34,020 nucleotides of DNA from Candidatus Aminicenantes bacterium JdFR-78. GTDB lineage: Bacteria > Acidobacteriota > Aminicenantia > JdFR-78. Position numbers and translations under genes: made by a program. Every line of letters begins with the position of its first letter. Positions within the stretch are counted from its first letter, which is position 1. The notes under the pieces are model-generated. The model saw only the letters and a program-made list of their open reading frames with translations, ran no database searches and was not told the DNA's origin. Positions 25,008 through 34,020 of the stretch are shown piece after piece. Location: assembly GCA_002010665.1 (NCBI GenBank), contig MTON01000022.1, positions 4,357 through 38,376 on the forward strand, written 5' to 3'.

Positions 25008-25765
25008 AAGAAATAAAAAAATTAATTTTAATTTTTATAATAATTAATTTAGTTTTCTGTGCACCTACCAATAGAGATTTAGCTAAAAAAAGAGAAAAAG
25101 ACTTCAAATATCAATATAATTTAGGTGTTTTCTATCTTAATGAGGGAAATTTCCCTCTTGCAATTAAACATTTAAACAAATGTTTAATTCTAAATCCAAA
25201 GTATTATCTTGCATATAATGCTTTAGGATTAACATACTCAATGCAAGGAAATCTGGAAAAAGCAATAGAAAATTTCAAGAAATGCCTTGAATTAAATCCT
25301 GATTTTCCAGAAGCACATAATAATTTGGGAATAATATATCACCAGATGGGTTTTTTAGATAAAGCAAAAAAAGAATATTTAAAGGCTTTGAGCTCCCCAG
25401 ATTACCCGCATAAAGAACTCCCGTATTATAATCTAGCTCTCCTTTCTCTTATAGAGGGAAAATCGGAGAAGGCATTAAAATATATAAATTCAGCACTAAG
25501 AGAAAACAGCAGATATGGAATGGCATACAATCTAAAAGGTAAAATTTTAGAAAATCTTGGAAATCTCGAGGAAGCAATAAGAAATTACGAGAAAGCATTA
25601 GAGATAGTTCCGAATGAAGTGAATTTTATGTTTAATTTAGGTGTGGCTCTTTATAAAAACAGAGAATATGGGAGAGCTAAAAATATATTTGAAAAGCTCA
25701 ATAAAATGCCTTTACAAAAGGACTTGAAAAGTAAAGTGGAAGATTATTTAAAAAGAATTGAATAA
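25004..25765 (+). CDS. TPR-repeat protein, likely exported (PilF/PilW-like)
   Basis: A 253-residue protein with a hydrophobic N-terminal segment (KKLILIFIIINLVFCAP). The Cys at residue 19 suggests a lipoprotein, although Phe before it makes a poor lipobox. About six tetratricopeptide repeats follow, for example YNLGVFYLNEGNFPLAIKHL and AHNNLGIIYHQMGFLDKA. Similar small TPR lipoproteins serve as pilotins for secretin assembly (PilF/PilW), but that role is only a possibility because no secretin is nearby. GGAGG precedes its ATG. It ends six bases from the convergent ahcY stop. Confidence 0.75.
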   Translation: MKEIKKLILIFIIINLVFCAPTNRDLAKKREKDFKYQYNLGVFYLNEGNFPLAIKHLNKCLILNPKYYLAYNALGLTYSMQGNLEKAIENFKKCLELNPDFPEAHNNLGIIYHQMGFLDKAKKEYLKALSSPDYPHKELPYYNLALLSLIEGKSEKALKYINSALRENSRYGMAYNLKGKILENLGNLEEAIRNYEKALEIVPNEVNFMFNLGVALYKNREYGRAKNIFEKLNKMPLQKDLKSKVEDYLKRIE

Positions 25766-25771
25766 TTGATT

Positions 25772-27049
<1,278 letters not shown>

Positions 27050-28213
27050 TTAATCTAAACAAGCCTCTTTCCTAAGAATCTCTGCCTTATCGGTTCTTTC
27101 CCAAGTAAACTCCTCCTCATTTCTCCCAAAATGACCATAAACTGCAGTTTTTTTATAAATTGGACGAAGTAAATTTAAGGATTCAATCATTCCTCTTGGA
27201 GTAAGCTTAAAATGACTTAGTATAAGCTCCTTTATTAAATCTTCAGATACTTTTGCAGTTCCAAAAGTGTCAACCATAACTGAAACAGGATGGGGAACTC
27301 CAATTGCATAAGCAAGTTGAACTTCTACTTTATCAGCAAGTCCAGCTGCAACAATATTTTTAGCTATATAACGAGCCATATAAGAACCTGAGCGGTCAAC
27401 CTTTGTGGGGTCTTTTCCAGAAAAACAACCTCCTCCATGACTCCCAACACCTCCATATGTATCAACTATAATCTTTCTTCCTGTTAAACCTGTATCTGCC
27501 CATGGCCCCCCTCTTATAAATTTACCAGTCTCATTTATGTAAATTTTTGTATTTTTATCCAGTAAATGTTCTGGGATTACAGCTTTTATGACTGTCTCGG
27601 TAAGTTCTTCCTTTAATTTTTTTATGTTAACACTCGGATCATGCTGAGCAGCAAGAACAATTGCCTCTACCCTAACCGGTTTATCGCCAAAGTATTCTAT
27701 TGTAACCTGCGATTTTCCATCTGGTCTTAAATATGGAAGAATATTTTCCTTTCTAACCTGTGCTAATCTCTTACATAATTTATGAGCGAGCATAATAGGC
27801 ATTGGCATTAATTCTGGAGTCTCTTTACACGCATATCCAAACATTAATCCCTGATCACCTGCGCCGAGTTCTTCGCCTCTATCTACTCCAATTGCAATAT
27901 CAGGAGATTGTTCCTGAATAGAAGCAATAACAGCGCATGTTTGGTAATCAAAACCATAATCTGCTCTTGTATAACCAATATCCTTAACTGTTTCTCTTAT
28001 GATTTTCTGAAAATCTGCATATCCTTTGGTTGTTATTTCTCCTGCTATGAAAACTAAGCCATTGGTAACAAGAGTTTCGCATGCAACCCTACTCCTTGGG
28101 TCTTGGCTGATTAAATCATCTAAGATGGCATCTGATATTTGATCACAAATTTTATCAGGATGGCCTTCTGTTACTGATTCTGAAGTAAAAAGGTGTTTAC
28201 CCTGAATGCTCAT
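27050..28213 (-). CDS. metK: S-adenosylmethionine synthetase
   Basis: A 387-residue MetK of normal length. It makes SAM from methionine and ATP. Motifs are [24 protein letters not shown] at the N-terminus (written here only in part as SVTEGHPDK), [12 protein letters not shown] for the ATP site, [21 protein letters not shown] and the P-loop-like [18 protein letters not shown] strong AAGGAGGTGA ribosome-binding site precedes the ATG. No SAM riboswitch is seen in its short leader. Confidence 0.97.
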   Translation of the reverse strand: MSIQGKHLFTSESVTEGHPDKICDQISDAILDDLISQDPRSRVACETLVTNGLVFIAGEITTKGYADFQKIIRETVKDIGYTRADYGFDYQTCAVIASIQEQSPDIAIGVDRGEELGAGDQGLMFGYACKETPELMPMPIMLAHKLCKRLAQVRKENILPYLRPDGKSQVTIEYFGDKPVRVEAIVLAAQHDPSVNIKKLKEELTETVIKAVIPEHLLDKNTKIYINETGKFIRGGPWADTGLTGRKIIVDTYGGVGSHGGGCFSGKDPTKVDRSGSYMARYIAKNIVAAGLADKVEVQLAYAIGVPHPVSVMVDTFGTAKVSEDLIKELILSHFKLTPRGMIESLNLLRPIYKKTAVYGHFGRNEEEFTWERTDKAEILRKEACLD

Positions 28214-28244
28214 TTCTCACCTCCTTCTAATAGAATTAAAACAA

Positions 28245-28273
28245 AAAATAGCACAAAAAAAAGTTCTTTTCAA
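28245..28273 (-). promoter_or_regulatory. Promoter of metK-ahcY
   Basis: On the minus strand TTGAAA (28273-28268), 17 bases ending TGC, then TATTTT (28250-28245). Transcription would start near 28238, leaving a leader of about 25 bases with the AGGAGG site. Confidence 0.55.
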
Positions 28274-28323
28274 CCGAACGAATTCATTAAATTAGCCTAA
28301 ATAATAAGAATTTATTTCCACTG

Positions 28324-28352
28324 TTGACTCAAAAATGTTTTTCTGATATTTT
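28324..28352 (+). promoter_or_regulatory. Promoter of the tup-moe-moa operon
   Basis: TTGACT (28324-28329), 17 bases, TATTTT (28347-28352). Start near 28360, about 27 bases before the tupA ATG. This rules against using the in-frame TTG at 28324, which is part of the -35 box, as the start codon. Confidence 0.6.
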
Positions 28353-28386
28353 CTCTTTCACGAATTTCTTTTATCAATTAAAAGAA

Positions 28387-29238
28387 ATGAAAATTTTATT
28401 AAATAATTTGAAGATTAAAAGGTATTTTCTGTATATCTTACTATTTCTCCTTTTAAATTTGCTTTTAAATAGCTGTGTTAAAAATAAAGAAAAAACTCTT
28501 GTAATAGCAACAACCACAAGTCTTTATGATAGTGGTTTACTTGATGTTATTATTCCTTTGTTTGAAAATAAATATGGCTACGAAGTCAAGGTATTGGCTA
28601 TAGGTACAGGAGAAGCATTAAAAATGGGAGAAAGAGGGGATGCAGACATTCTATTAGTTCATGCCCCTTCTGCTGAAAAAGAGTTCATGGAAAGAGGCCT
28701 TGGTAAAATAAGAATCAAGATCATGCATAATGATTTTATACTTACTGGTCCCCCTAATGATCCTGCAAAAATAAAAGGGCTTAATATTTTCCAGGCATTC
28801 AAAAAAATTGCTGAAACAAAGACTCTTTTTGTTTCAAGAGGTGATAATTCCGGGACCCATAAAAAGGAACTTGAAATTTGGAAAAAAATTTCGTTAAAGC
28901 CAGAGGGAGACTGGTATATAGAAACAGGTCAGGGAATGGGCATTAGTTTAAGGATTGCAAGTGAAAAAGGGGGATATATCTTGTGTGATAAAGCAACTTA
29001 TAATACTTTAAGACAAAATTTAAATTTGGAAATTACGGTTGAAGGAGACAAAATTCTTTATAATCCTTATCATTTAATAATCGTAAATCCTGAAAAATTT
29101 CCATCAATTAATTATGCTTCAGCTAAACAATTCATGGAATTTATTTTAAGTAAGGAAGTCCTGGAAATTATCAGAAACTTCGGTAAGGAGAAATACGGGG
29201 AACCATTATTTTATATTGATTATGAGGGGGAAAAATGA
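28387..29238 (+). CDS. tupA: Tungstate ABC transporter substrate-binding protein TupA
   Basis: A 283-residue lipoprotein: basic N-terminus, hydrophobic stretch, and lipobox LLNSC. The mature part has the TupA ligand motif ATTTSLYDSG, then VLAIGTGEALKMGERGDADI, HNDFILTGPPNDPA, FVSRGDNSGTHKKELEIW and GMGISLRIASEKGGYIL. These are the conserved blocks of the tungstate-specific TupA family rather than ModA or WtpA. I chose ATG 28387 since it follows the promoter and gives a proper signal peptide. It captures oxyanion outside the inner membrane for TupBC. Overlaps tupB by ATGA. Confidence 0.9.
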   Translation: MKILLNNLKIKRYFLYILLFLLLNLLLNSCVKNKEKTLVIATTTSLYDSGLLDVIIPLFENKYGYEVKVLAIGTGEALKMGERGDADILLVHAPSAEKEFMERGLGKIRIKIMHNDFILTGPPNDPAKIKGLNIFQAFKKIAETKTLFVSRGDNSGTHKKELEIWKKISLKPEGDWYIETGQGMGISLRIASEKGGYILCDKATYNTLRQNLNLEITVEGDKILYNPYHLIIVNPEKFPSINYASAKQFMEFILSKEVLEIIRNFGKEKYGEPLFYIDYEGEK

Positions 29239-29954
29239 ATATTTTTCTTGATGGTTTAATAAAAGCTTTTAAGATTATAGAGAATTTAGATCCAGAGATT
29301 TTAAAAATTACCTGGCTGACAATAAAAGTCTCTGGTACCGCCACCTTTATTTCATTAATCCTTGGGATTCCTTTCAGTTTATTTCTTGCACTCCGTCATT
29401 TTCCTGGAAGAAAATTTCTAATATCTATGATAAATACAGGAATGGGACTTCCCCCAGTGGTGGTAGGTCTTTTCGTGGCTCTTATTCTTTGGAGAAGTGG
29501 GCCACTGGGTTCCTTGAATTTAATTTACACTCCAATTGCAATGATTATTGCACAGATAATTATTGCATTTCCAATAATTGCTGGATTTTCAATGTCAGCC
29601 TTTCAGCAAGTTACACCTGATTATTACTTACAGGCACTCGCTCTGGGTGCTTCAAGATTGCAAGCAATATGGGCTATGATGAAAGAAGCTCGTCTTCCTG
29701 CACTCGCAGCTGTAATGGCTGGTTTCGGTGGAGTGATATCAGAGGTAGGAGCTGTTTTAATGGTTGGAGGAAACATTAAGGATAAAACCAGGGTCTTGAC
29801 AACTGCAATAGTTCTCGAAACACGAATGGGTAAATTTGGGATGGCAATAGCCTTATCTGTTATTCTTCTATTCCTTACTTTTTCTGTAAATTATTTTTTA
29901 ACTCATTTTCAACAGAGAGGTGAAAGACGGTGGATATTCCGAAGCTGGAGATAA
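29235..29954 (+). CDS. tupB: Tungstate ABC transporter permease TupB
   Basis: A 239-residue inner-membrane permease of the binding-protein-dependent type with about five to six membrane segments. Family blocks are GLPPVVVGLFVALIL, RSGPLGSLNLIYTPIAMIIAQ, and the coupling-helix (EAA-like) region LGASRLQAIWAMMKEARLP, followed by AGFGGVISEVGAVLMVGGN and TRVLTTAIVLET. It overlaps tupA by 4 bases and the ATPase gene by 25 bases. Confidence 0.92.
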   Translation: MNIFLDGLIKAFKIIENLDPEILKITWLTIKVSGTATFISLILGIPFSLFLALRHFPGRKFLISMINTGMGLPPVVVGLFVALILWRSGPLGSLNLIYTPIAMIIAQIIIAFPIIAGFSMSAFQQVTPDYYLQALALGASRLQAIWAMMKEARLPALAAVMAGFGGVISEVGAVLMVGGNIKDKTRVLTTAIVLETRMGKFGMAIALSVILLFLTFSVNYFLTHFQQRGERRWIFRSWR

Positions 29955-31012
29955 AAAATATAATTCATTTTTACGAAGAGAAAAAAATCCTGGACATTAA
30001 TAGAGTTTACATTAATGAAGGCGAATCAGTCGTAATATTTGGTCCAAATGGCTCAGGTAAAAGCACTTTATTAAGAATAATGTCATTAATTGAAAAACCA
30101 TCAAAGGGAGAAATTTATTTTAAAGGAGAAAAAATAAATAAGAAAAACAGTCTCAATATAAGAAGAAATTTTGTTTTACTTTTACAGAAACCCATTTTTT
30201 TTAGAGGAAAAGTAAAGGACAATATCATATATGGACTGAAGATAAGAAAAATCCCTGGAAAGGAAATTCAACTTAGACTTAAAAAAATAATTTCTCTCCT
30301 CTCCTTAGAGAAATTAATTGACAGAAGGATTGACGAGCTTTCAGGAGGTGAAGAACAAAAAATTAATCTTGCAAGAGCTCTTATACTCCAACCTGAAATT
30401 CTTTTTCTTGATGAACCCTTCTCCTTCCTAGATGCATCTGTAAAAGAAGAAGTAATTTATGAGCTCCGGAGAATTATTAAAAAGCTAAAACAAACAACGG
30501 TTTTTGTTACACATGATTGGGAGGAAGCTGTGCTTCTTGGGGATAGAGTAATTTTACTTTATGAAGGAAAAGTGTATCAGGAGGGCCCCATTGAGGAAGT
30601 TTTTAATAAACCAAAACACAAAATGCTTGCAAAATTAGTTGGAGTTGAAACAATTCTTAAAGGGATAATAAAGAATAGAGAGGGTAAATTGTTGAAAATA
30701 AGCGTTAATAATAATATTTTTCAGGTAATAGGAGATGGAGAATTAGGGGAAGAAGTTTTTCTAGGCATAAAGCCCGAGGAAGTATTTATTTCAAAAAATC
30801 GGCCTGAAGGCAGTGTGAGAAATTGGTTTTTAGGTGAAATAGAAGAAATAATTCCTTCTGGAAGAGTTATGGAAATTAAATTAAACTGTGGTTTTCCTTT
30901 AAAAGCTTTTATAACAAAGGCTTCATGCGAAGAACTCAATTTGAATATTGGAAAAAAAGTATGGGCTGGAATTAAAGCTACTTCGATTCATGTAATAAAA
31001 AAGGGGAAATAG
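29930..31012 (+). CDS. tupC: Tungstate ABC transporter ATPase with C-terminal MOP/TOBE-like domain
   Basis: A 360-residue ABC ATPase. Walker A GPNGSGKST near residue 40, Q-loop LLLQKPIFF, signature LSGGEEQKINLARAL, Walker B ILFLDEPFSFLD and switch His in VTHDWEEA. Residues about 240-360 (VGVETILKGIIKN, LGIKPEEVFI, IEEIIPSGRVMEIKL, VWAGIKATSIHVI) form a TOBE/MOP-like region of the kind found in ModC, which may sense oxyanion. The GTG start at 29930 has GAGAGGTG a few bases upstream inside tupB. It ends 11 bases before moeA. Confidence 0.88.
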   Translation: MDIPKLEIKNIIHFYEEKKILDINRVYINEGESVVIFGPNGSGKSTLLRIMSLIEKPSKGEIYFKGEKINKKNSLNIRRNFVLLLQKPIFFRGKVKDNIIYGLKIRKIPGKEIQLRLKKIISLLSLEKLIDRRIDELSGGEEQKINLARALILQPEILFLDEPFSFLDASVKEEVIYELRRIIKKLKQTTVFVTHDWEEAVLLGDRVILLYEGKVYQEGPIEEVFNKPKHKMLAKLVGVETILKGIIKNREGKLLKISVNNNIFQVIGDGELGEEVFLGIKPEEVFISKNRPEGSVRNWFLGEIEEIIPSGRVMEIKLNCGFPLKAFITKASCEELNLNIGKKVWAGIKATSIHVIKKGK

Positions 31013-31023
31013 GAGCTTTCAAA

Positions 31024-32238
31024 ATGATAAAATTTGAAGAGGCAAAAAAGATTGTCTTGGAAAGTGCAAAGCCTATTGGAAAAGAAAAAGTTTTTCTTGA
31101 GGATGCTTTCCGAAGAATATTAGCAGAGGATATTATAGCAAATTATTCAATACCACCATTTGATAACTCTGCAATGGATGGATTTGCAATTAAAAGCGAA
31201 GATACTAACAAGGATCTTCCGGTTAAATTAAGAATTGTTGGAGAAGAAAGTGCTGGAGAAATTTTCAGGAAAAAAATAGATAAGGGGCAAACTCTTCGTA
31301 TTTTCACTGGAGCTCTTTTACCTGCTGGAACAGACTCTGTTATTCCTCAGGAAGAGGTGGAAATTGAAAAAGAGTTTATAGTCATTAGAAGAAAGGTTAG
31401 AAAAGGAGAAAATGTAAGATATGCAGGAGAAGATATAAAAGAGGGAGAAATTGTGCTTGAAAAGGGAATTCAATTAAATTCAACCCATATTGGACTTCTC
31501 TCAGCCCTTGGAATAGTGGAGATTGAGGTTTACATAAAACCAAAAGTTGGAATATTGGCAACCGGTGAAGAATTAAAAGATTTGAATGAACCCCTTCTAC
31601 AGGGCTCAATCAGAAACAGCAATACCTACACTCTAATAGCTCAAATAAAATCTGCAGGTGCGATTCCTCTCAATTATGGAAAAACAGGAGATAATCCAAA
31701 TGAAATTAAAAACATAATTGAAGAAAATCTTAATAATTGCGATATTTTTCTGACCACTGGAGGAGTTTCTGTAGGGAAATATGATTATGTAAGAGAAGCG
31801 GTTGAATCAATTGGAGCGGAAAGGAAATTCTGGAAAGTTGCTCAGAAACCAGGAATGCCCCTTGCTTTTTATGTTTTAAAAAGAGAAAATAAACTCAAAT
31901 ATATTTTTGGTCTACCAGGAAACCCTGGCGCGGTTATGATCACATTCGAAGAATATGTAAGGCCTTTAATCTATCTTCTTTCAGGAAGAAAAAATTATTT
32001 GCCTCAGGAAATAGAGGCAAAATTTACGCATGATTTAAAAAAGAAAAAAGGAAGGTTAAACTTCATAAGAGTAAAGATTTTCTTTGAGAATGGCGAATAC
32101 TATATTTCTGAATCCGGACCTCAAGGCTCAGGCTTTTTAAAAACTCTTGCTAATGCGAATGGAATAGCCTTAATTCCAGAAGATGTGGAATATATCAAAG
32201 CAGGGACAAAAGTCAAAGTTCATATTGTGGAATGGTAA
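31024..32238 (+). CDS. moeA: Molybdopterin molybdenumtransferase MoeA
   Basis: A 404-residue enzyme inserting molybdate (or tungstate) into adenylated molybdopterin. Motifs: PPFDNSAMDGFAI near residue 45, FTGALLPAGTDSVIPQE, AGEDIKEGE, the MoCF domain TTGGVSVGKYDYVREA and GLPGNPGAVMITFEEYVRP, and a C-terminal barrel. MoeA next to a tungstate importer suggests a tungsten-using organism, though molybdenum cannot be excluded. Overlaps moaA. Confidence 0.95.
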   Translation: MIKFEEAKKIVLESAKPIGKEKVFLEDAFRRILAEDIIANYSIPPFDNSAMDGFAIKSEDTNKDLPVKLRIVGEESAGEIFRKKIDKGQTLRIFTGALLPAGTDSVIPQEEVEIEKEFIVIRRKVRKGENVRYAGEDIKEGEIVLEKGIQLNSTHIGLLSALGIVEIEVYIKPKVGILATGEELKDLNEPLLQGSIRNSNTYTLIAQIKSAGAIPLNYGKTGDNPNEIKNIIEENLNNCDIFLTTGGVSVGKYDYVREAVESIGAERKFWKVAQKPGMPLAFYVLKRENKLKYIFGLPGNPGAVMITFEEYVRPLIYLLSGRKNYLPQEIEAKFTHDLKKKKGRLNFIRVKIFFENGEYYISESGPQGSGFLKTLANANGIALIPEDVEYIKAGTKVKVHIVEW

Positions 32239-33200
32239 TGGAAGATAAATATAAAAGAAAAATTAATTATATGAGAATATCCGTTACAGATAGATGTAAT
32301 TTAAATTGTATTTATTGCACTCCTTCAAAAAATCCTCCCTCTTTCCCTCCTTCAGAAATTTTGACCTATGAAGAAATCCTACGTTTGATGAAAATAGCTG
32401 TGAATCTGGGAATAAAAAAATTTAGAATAACAGGCGGTGAACCACTTCTTAGAAAAAATCTTCCTGATTTTATAACAAAAGCCCTTTCAATTAAAGGTAT
32501 TGAAGATTTTTCTTTAACTACAAATGGCATTTTACTCGGAGAATTTGTAAATGAACTCTGGAATGCTGGTTTGAGAAGAATTAATATAAGTCTTGACACT
32601 CTTGATGAAGAAAAATACCGGGAAATCACTCAGGGTGGTGACCTGAAAAAAGTTCTCAATTCACTGGAAAAGGCAATTAACAGAGGTTTTGACCCTATTA
32701 AAATTAATGTTGTTCTTTTAAAGGGAATAAATGAAAATATATCTCCTTTTATAAAATTAGCTATGAAATATCCTGTTTATATAAGATTTATTGAATTAAT
32801 GAATACAAATCATAAAAACAAAAAATTCTTTCTTTCAGGCGAAAATCTGAGATTAAAATTAATAGAATATGGTGAAATTATTGAAGTTAACCCTCCTCAG
32901 GGAGGAGGCCCAGCTAAATATTATAAATTATCTGGAATCAAAAAAAGCATCGGATTTATTTTCCCCTATTCAGATCACTTCTGTTTAACTTGTAATCGTT
33001 TGCGTATTTCATCTGATGGAAAATTAAGACCCTGCCTTTTCAGCGAATGGCATATTGATTTAAAAACCCCTTTAAGACAAGGTTTCCCAGATGAAAAAAT
33101 AAAAAAAATCATTATTAACTCTCTTATGAAAAAGCCAGTAAATAGACAAAAAGGGGGAAGAGAAAATAGAACAATAAATATGAGAGAGGTGGGAGGATGA
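32238..33200 (+). CDS. moaA: GTP 3',8-cyclase MoaA
   Basis: A radical SAM enzyme that with MoaC converts GTP to cyclic pyranopterin monophosphate. The N-terminal cluster motif is CNLNCIYC in RISVTDRCNLNCIYC, followed by FRITGGEPLLRK. The second cluster is bound by C-X2-C-X13-C (CLTCNRLRISSDGKLRPC). The protein ends in the Gly-Gly tail (REVGG) needed for catalysis in characterised MoaA. I use ATG 32238, whose A is shared with the moeA stop (TAATG); ATG 32232 would add two residues. About 320 residues. Confidence 0.94.
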   Translation: MEDKYKRKINYMRISVTDRCNLNCIYCTPSKNPPSFPPSEILTYEEILRLMKIAVNLGIKKFRITGGEPLLRKNLPDFITKALSIKGIEDFSLTTNGILLGEFVNELWNAGLRRINISLDTLDEEKYREITQGGDLKKVLNSLEKAINRGFDPIKINVVLLKGINENISPFIKLAMKYPVYIRFIELMNTNHKNKKFFLSGENLRLKLIEYGEIIEVNPPQGGGPAKYYKLSGIKKSIGFIFPYSDHFCLTCNRLRISSDGKLRPCLFSEWHIDLKTPLRQGFPDEKIKKIIINSLMKKPVNRQKGGRENRTINMREVGG

Positions 33201-33649
33201 AAAATATAGAATTTAAAATGGTTGATATAAGTAACAAAGAGGAAACTGAAAGAATTGCAGAAGCTACTGGAGTGGTAAAGATGTCAGAGCAAACAATTAA
33301 ATCCATTATTGAAAATAAAATACCAAAGGGTGATGTTTTAAGTACTGCTCAACTTGCTGGAATAACAACCGCTAAGAAAGCATATGAACTGATACCCCTT
33401 TGTCATCCCCTGAGAATAACTTCCATTGAATTGGAGATTACCCCCGACCCTGATAATAAATGCATTAAAATTAAATCAAGAGTTAAGGCAAATGAAAGAA
33501 CTGGAGTTGAAATGGAAGCCTTGAGTGCTGTAATTGGTGCAGCTCTAACCATATATGATATGTGTAAAGCAATTGATAAAAGAATGATCATTGATGACGT
33601 GCACCTTCTTTTTAAAAAAGGAGGAAAAAGTGGAGAATTTAAATGGTAA
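33197..33649 (+). CDS. moaC: Cyclic pyranopterin monophosphate synthase MoaC
   Basis: A 150-residue enzyme of normal length acting directly after MoaA. Motifs: GVVKMSEQTIKSI, LSTAQLAGITTAKKAYELIPLCHPL with the substrate-binding CHP, and VKANERTGVEMEALSAVIGAALTIYDMCKAIDK with the catalytic Lys/Asp region. It overlaps moaA by ATGA with GGAGG just before, and its 3' end overlaps the MOSC gene by 20 bases. Confidence 0.96.
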   Translation: MKNIEFKMVDISNKEETERIAEATGVVKMSEQTIKSIIENKIPKGDVLSTAQLAGITTAKKAYELIPLCHPLRITSIELEITPDPDNKCIKIKSRVKANERTGVEMEALSAVIGAALTIYDMCKAIDKRMIIDDVHLLFKKGGKSGEFKW

Positions 33650-34020
33650 AGAAGGAAAAATAATATCAATTAATGTTAGCCGTAAAAGAAGCGTTAGGAA
33701 AAAGCCAGTTGAAAAAGTCAAAGTTCTAGCTAATTTTGGATTTGAGGGAGATGCCCACGCAGGAAATTGGCATAGACAATTAAGTCTTTTAGCAATTGAA
33801 AGCATTGAAAAAATGCGTAGTAAAGGATTGAAAGTCAAACCAGGAGATTTCGGTGAAAATATAACCACTCAAAACATAGATTTAACCTCTTTAAATGTTG
33901 GAACAATTTTAAGAATTGGAAAAAATGTTTTGATTGAAATAACTCAAATTGGAAAGGTATGTCATACAAAATGTGCAATATATCGCCAAACCGGAGAATG
34001 CATTATGCCAAAAGAAGGGG
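33630..34020 (+). CDS. MOSC-domain protein, cut by the right edge
   Basis: An open frame with 130 complete codons in the window. The GTG start at 33630 has GGAGG five bases upstream and lies inside the end of moaC. The sequence matches the MOSC domain found in molybdenum-cofactor sulfurases and related proteins: NFGFEGDAHAGNWHRQLSLLAIE, then PGDFGENITT, VGTILRIG, and the conserved cysteine region ITQIGKVCHTKCAIYRQTGEC. The family is linked to sulfur or cofactor handling; stand-alone members are mostly uncharacterised. It may end shortly beyond the window or be fused to a MoaB/MogA domain, which is not visible. Confidence 0.85.
   Translation, partial: MENLNGKEGKIISINVSRKRSVRKKPVEKVKVLANFGFEGDAHAGNWHRQLSLLAIESIEKMRSKGLKVKPGDFGENITTQNIDLTSLNVGTILRIGKNVLIEITQIGKVCHTKCAIYRQTGECIMPKEG

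Noticed and set aside
28214..28323. Possible SAM riboswitch before metK
   Set aside because: The predicted leader is only about 25 bases long and no SAM-box helices or conserved sequence are present.
28353..28386. Possible molybdenum/tungsten cofactor riboswitch before tupA
   Set aside because: Only about 27 bases separate the predicted start from the ATG, too short for that RNA.
28324..28386. N-terminal extension of TupA from TTG 28324
   Set aside because: The TTG is part of a good -35 element and the extra residues would precede the signal peptide.

Overview
The window is a gene-dense, AT-rich (about one third G+C by eye) bacterial chromosome segment. The organism looks Gram-negative: it encodes a predicted outer-membrane beta-barrel, periplasmic proteins and lipoprotein-like exports. 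Several traits (split transketolase, short adenosylhomocysteinase, tungstate transporter with pterin-cofactor genes, very tight gene packing) fit a thermophilic or deep-branching anaerobe. I cannot name the lineage. I saw no tRNA or rRNA gene, CRISPR array, insertion sequence or phage gene. No gene-free stretch exceeds 300 bases. The two longest gaps, 14813-15100 and 15614-15885, are packed with regulatory signals.

Layout. 1-4378 (+): end of pdxA, a HEAT-repeat protein, an HD-GYP protein and endonuclease V. 4352-9141 (-): gatB, split transketolase, ftsE and ftsX, with ftsX broken by a one-base frameshift in a run of nine T. 9213-15613 (-): a secreted-fibre locus of four small exported subunits, a PapD-like chaperone fused to an AMIN domain, and an outer-membrane barrel with two C-terminal SdrD_B-like domains; the barrel gene also has a frameshift in a run of nine T. 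15886-18331 (-): a sigma-54 activator, a small EF-Tu-domain-2-like protein and an SDR oxidoreductase. 18455-25765 (+): asnS, rimO, pgpA, cinA, thpR, plsY, gpsA and a TPR protein. 25772-28213 (-): metK-ahcY. 28387-34020 (+): tupABC, moeA, moaA, moaC and a MOSC protein cut by the window edge.

The most interesting part is 9213-17235. It reads as a self-contained chaperone-usher-like surface-fibre system with its own sigma-54 activator. Two gene starts carry sigma-54 promoter matches, and each has a TGTC-N8-GACA dyad about 75-80 bp upstream. The first subunit is a separate transcription unit with its own terminator. Its mRNA is complementary to the leader of the second unit at two places: 16 nt within the two 5' leaders, and 19 nt (one G.U) between its 3' end and the ribosome-binding site plus start codon of the second unit. 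This suggests RNA-level balancing of subunits, or alternatively an invertible promoter segment. Subunits 1-3 begin, after the signal peptide, with an alternating hydrophobic strand that could serve donor-strand exchange. Subunit 4 lacks it and may be the tip.

Other groupings make functional sense. metK-ahcY form the SAM cycle. plsY, gpsA and pgpA belong to phospholipid synthesis. tupABC-moeA-moaAC-MOSC couple oxyanion uptake to molybdenum/tungsten cofactor assembly.
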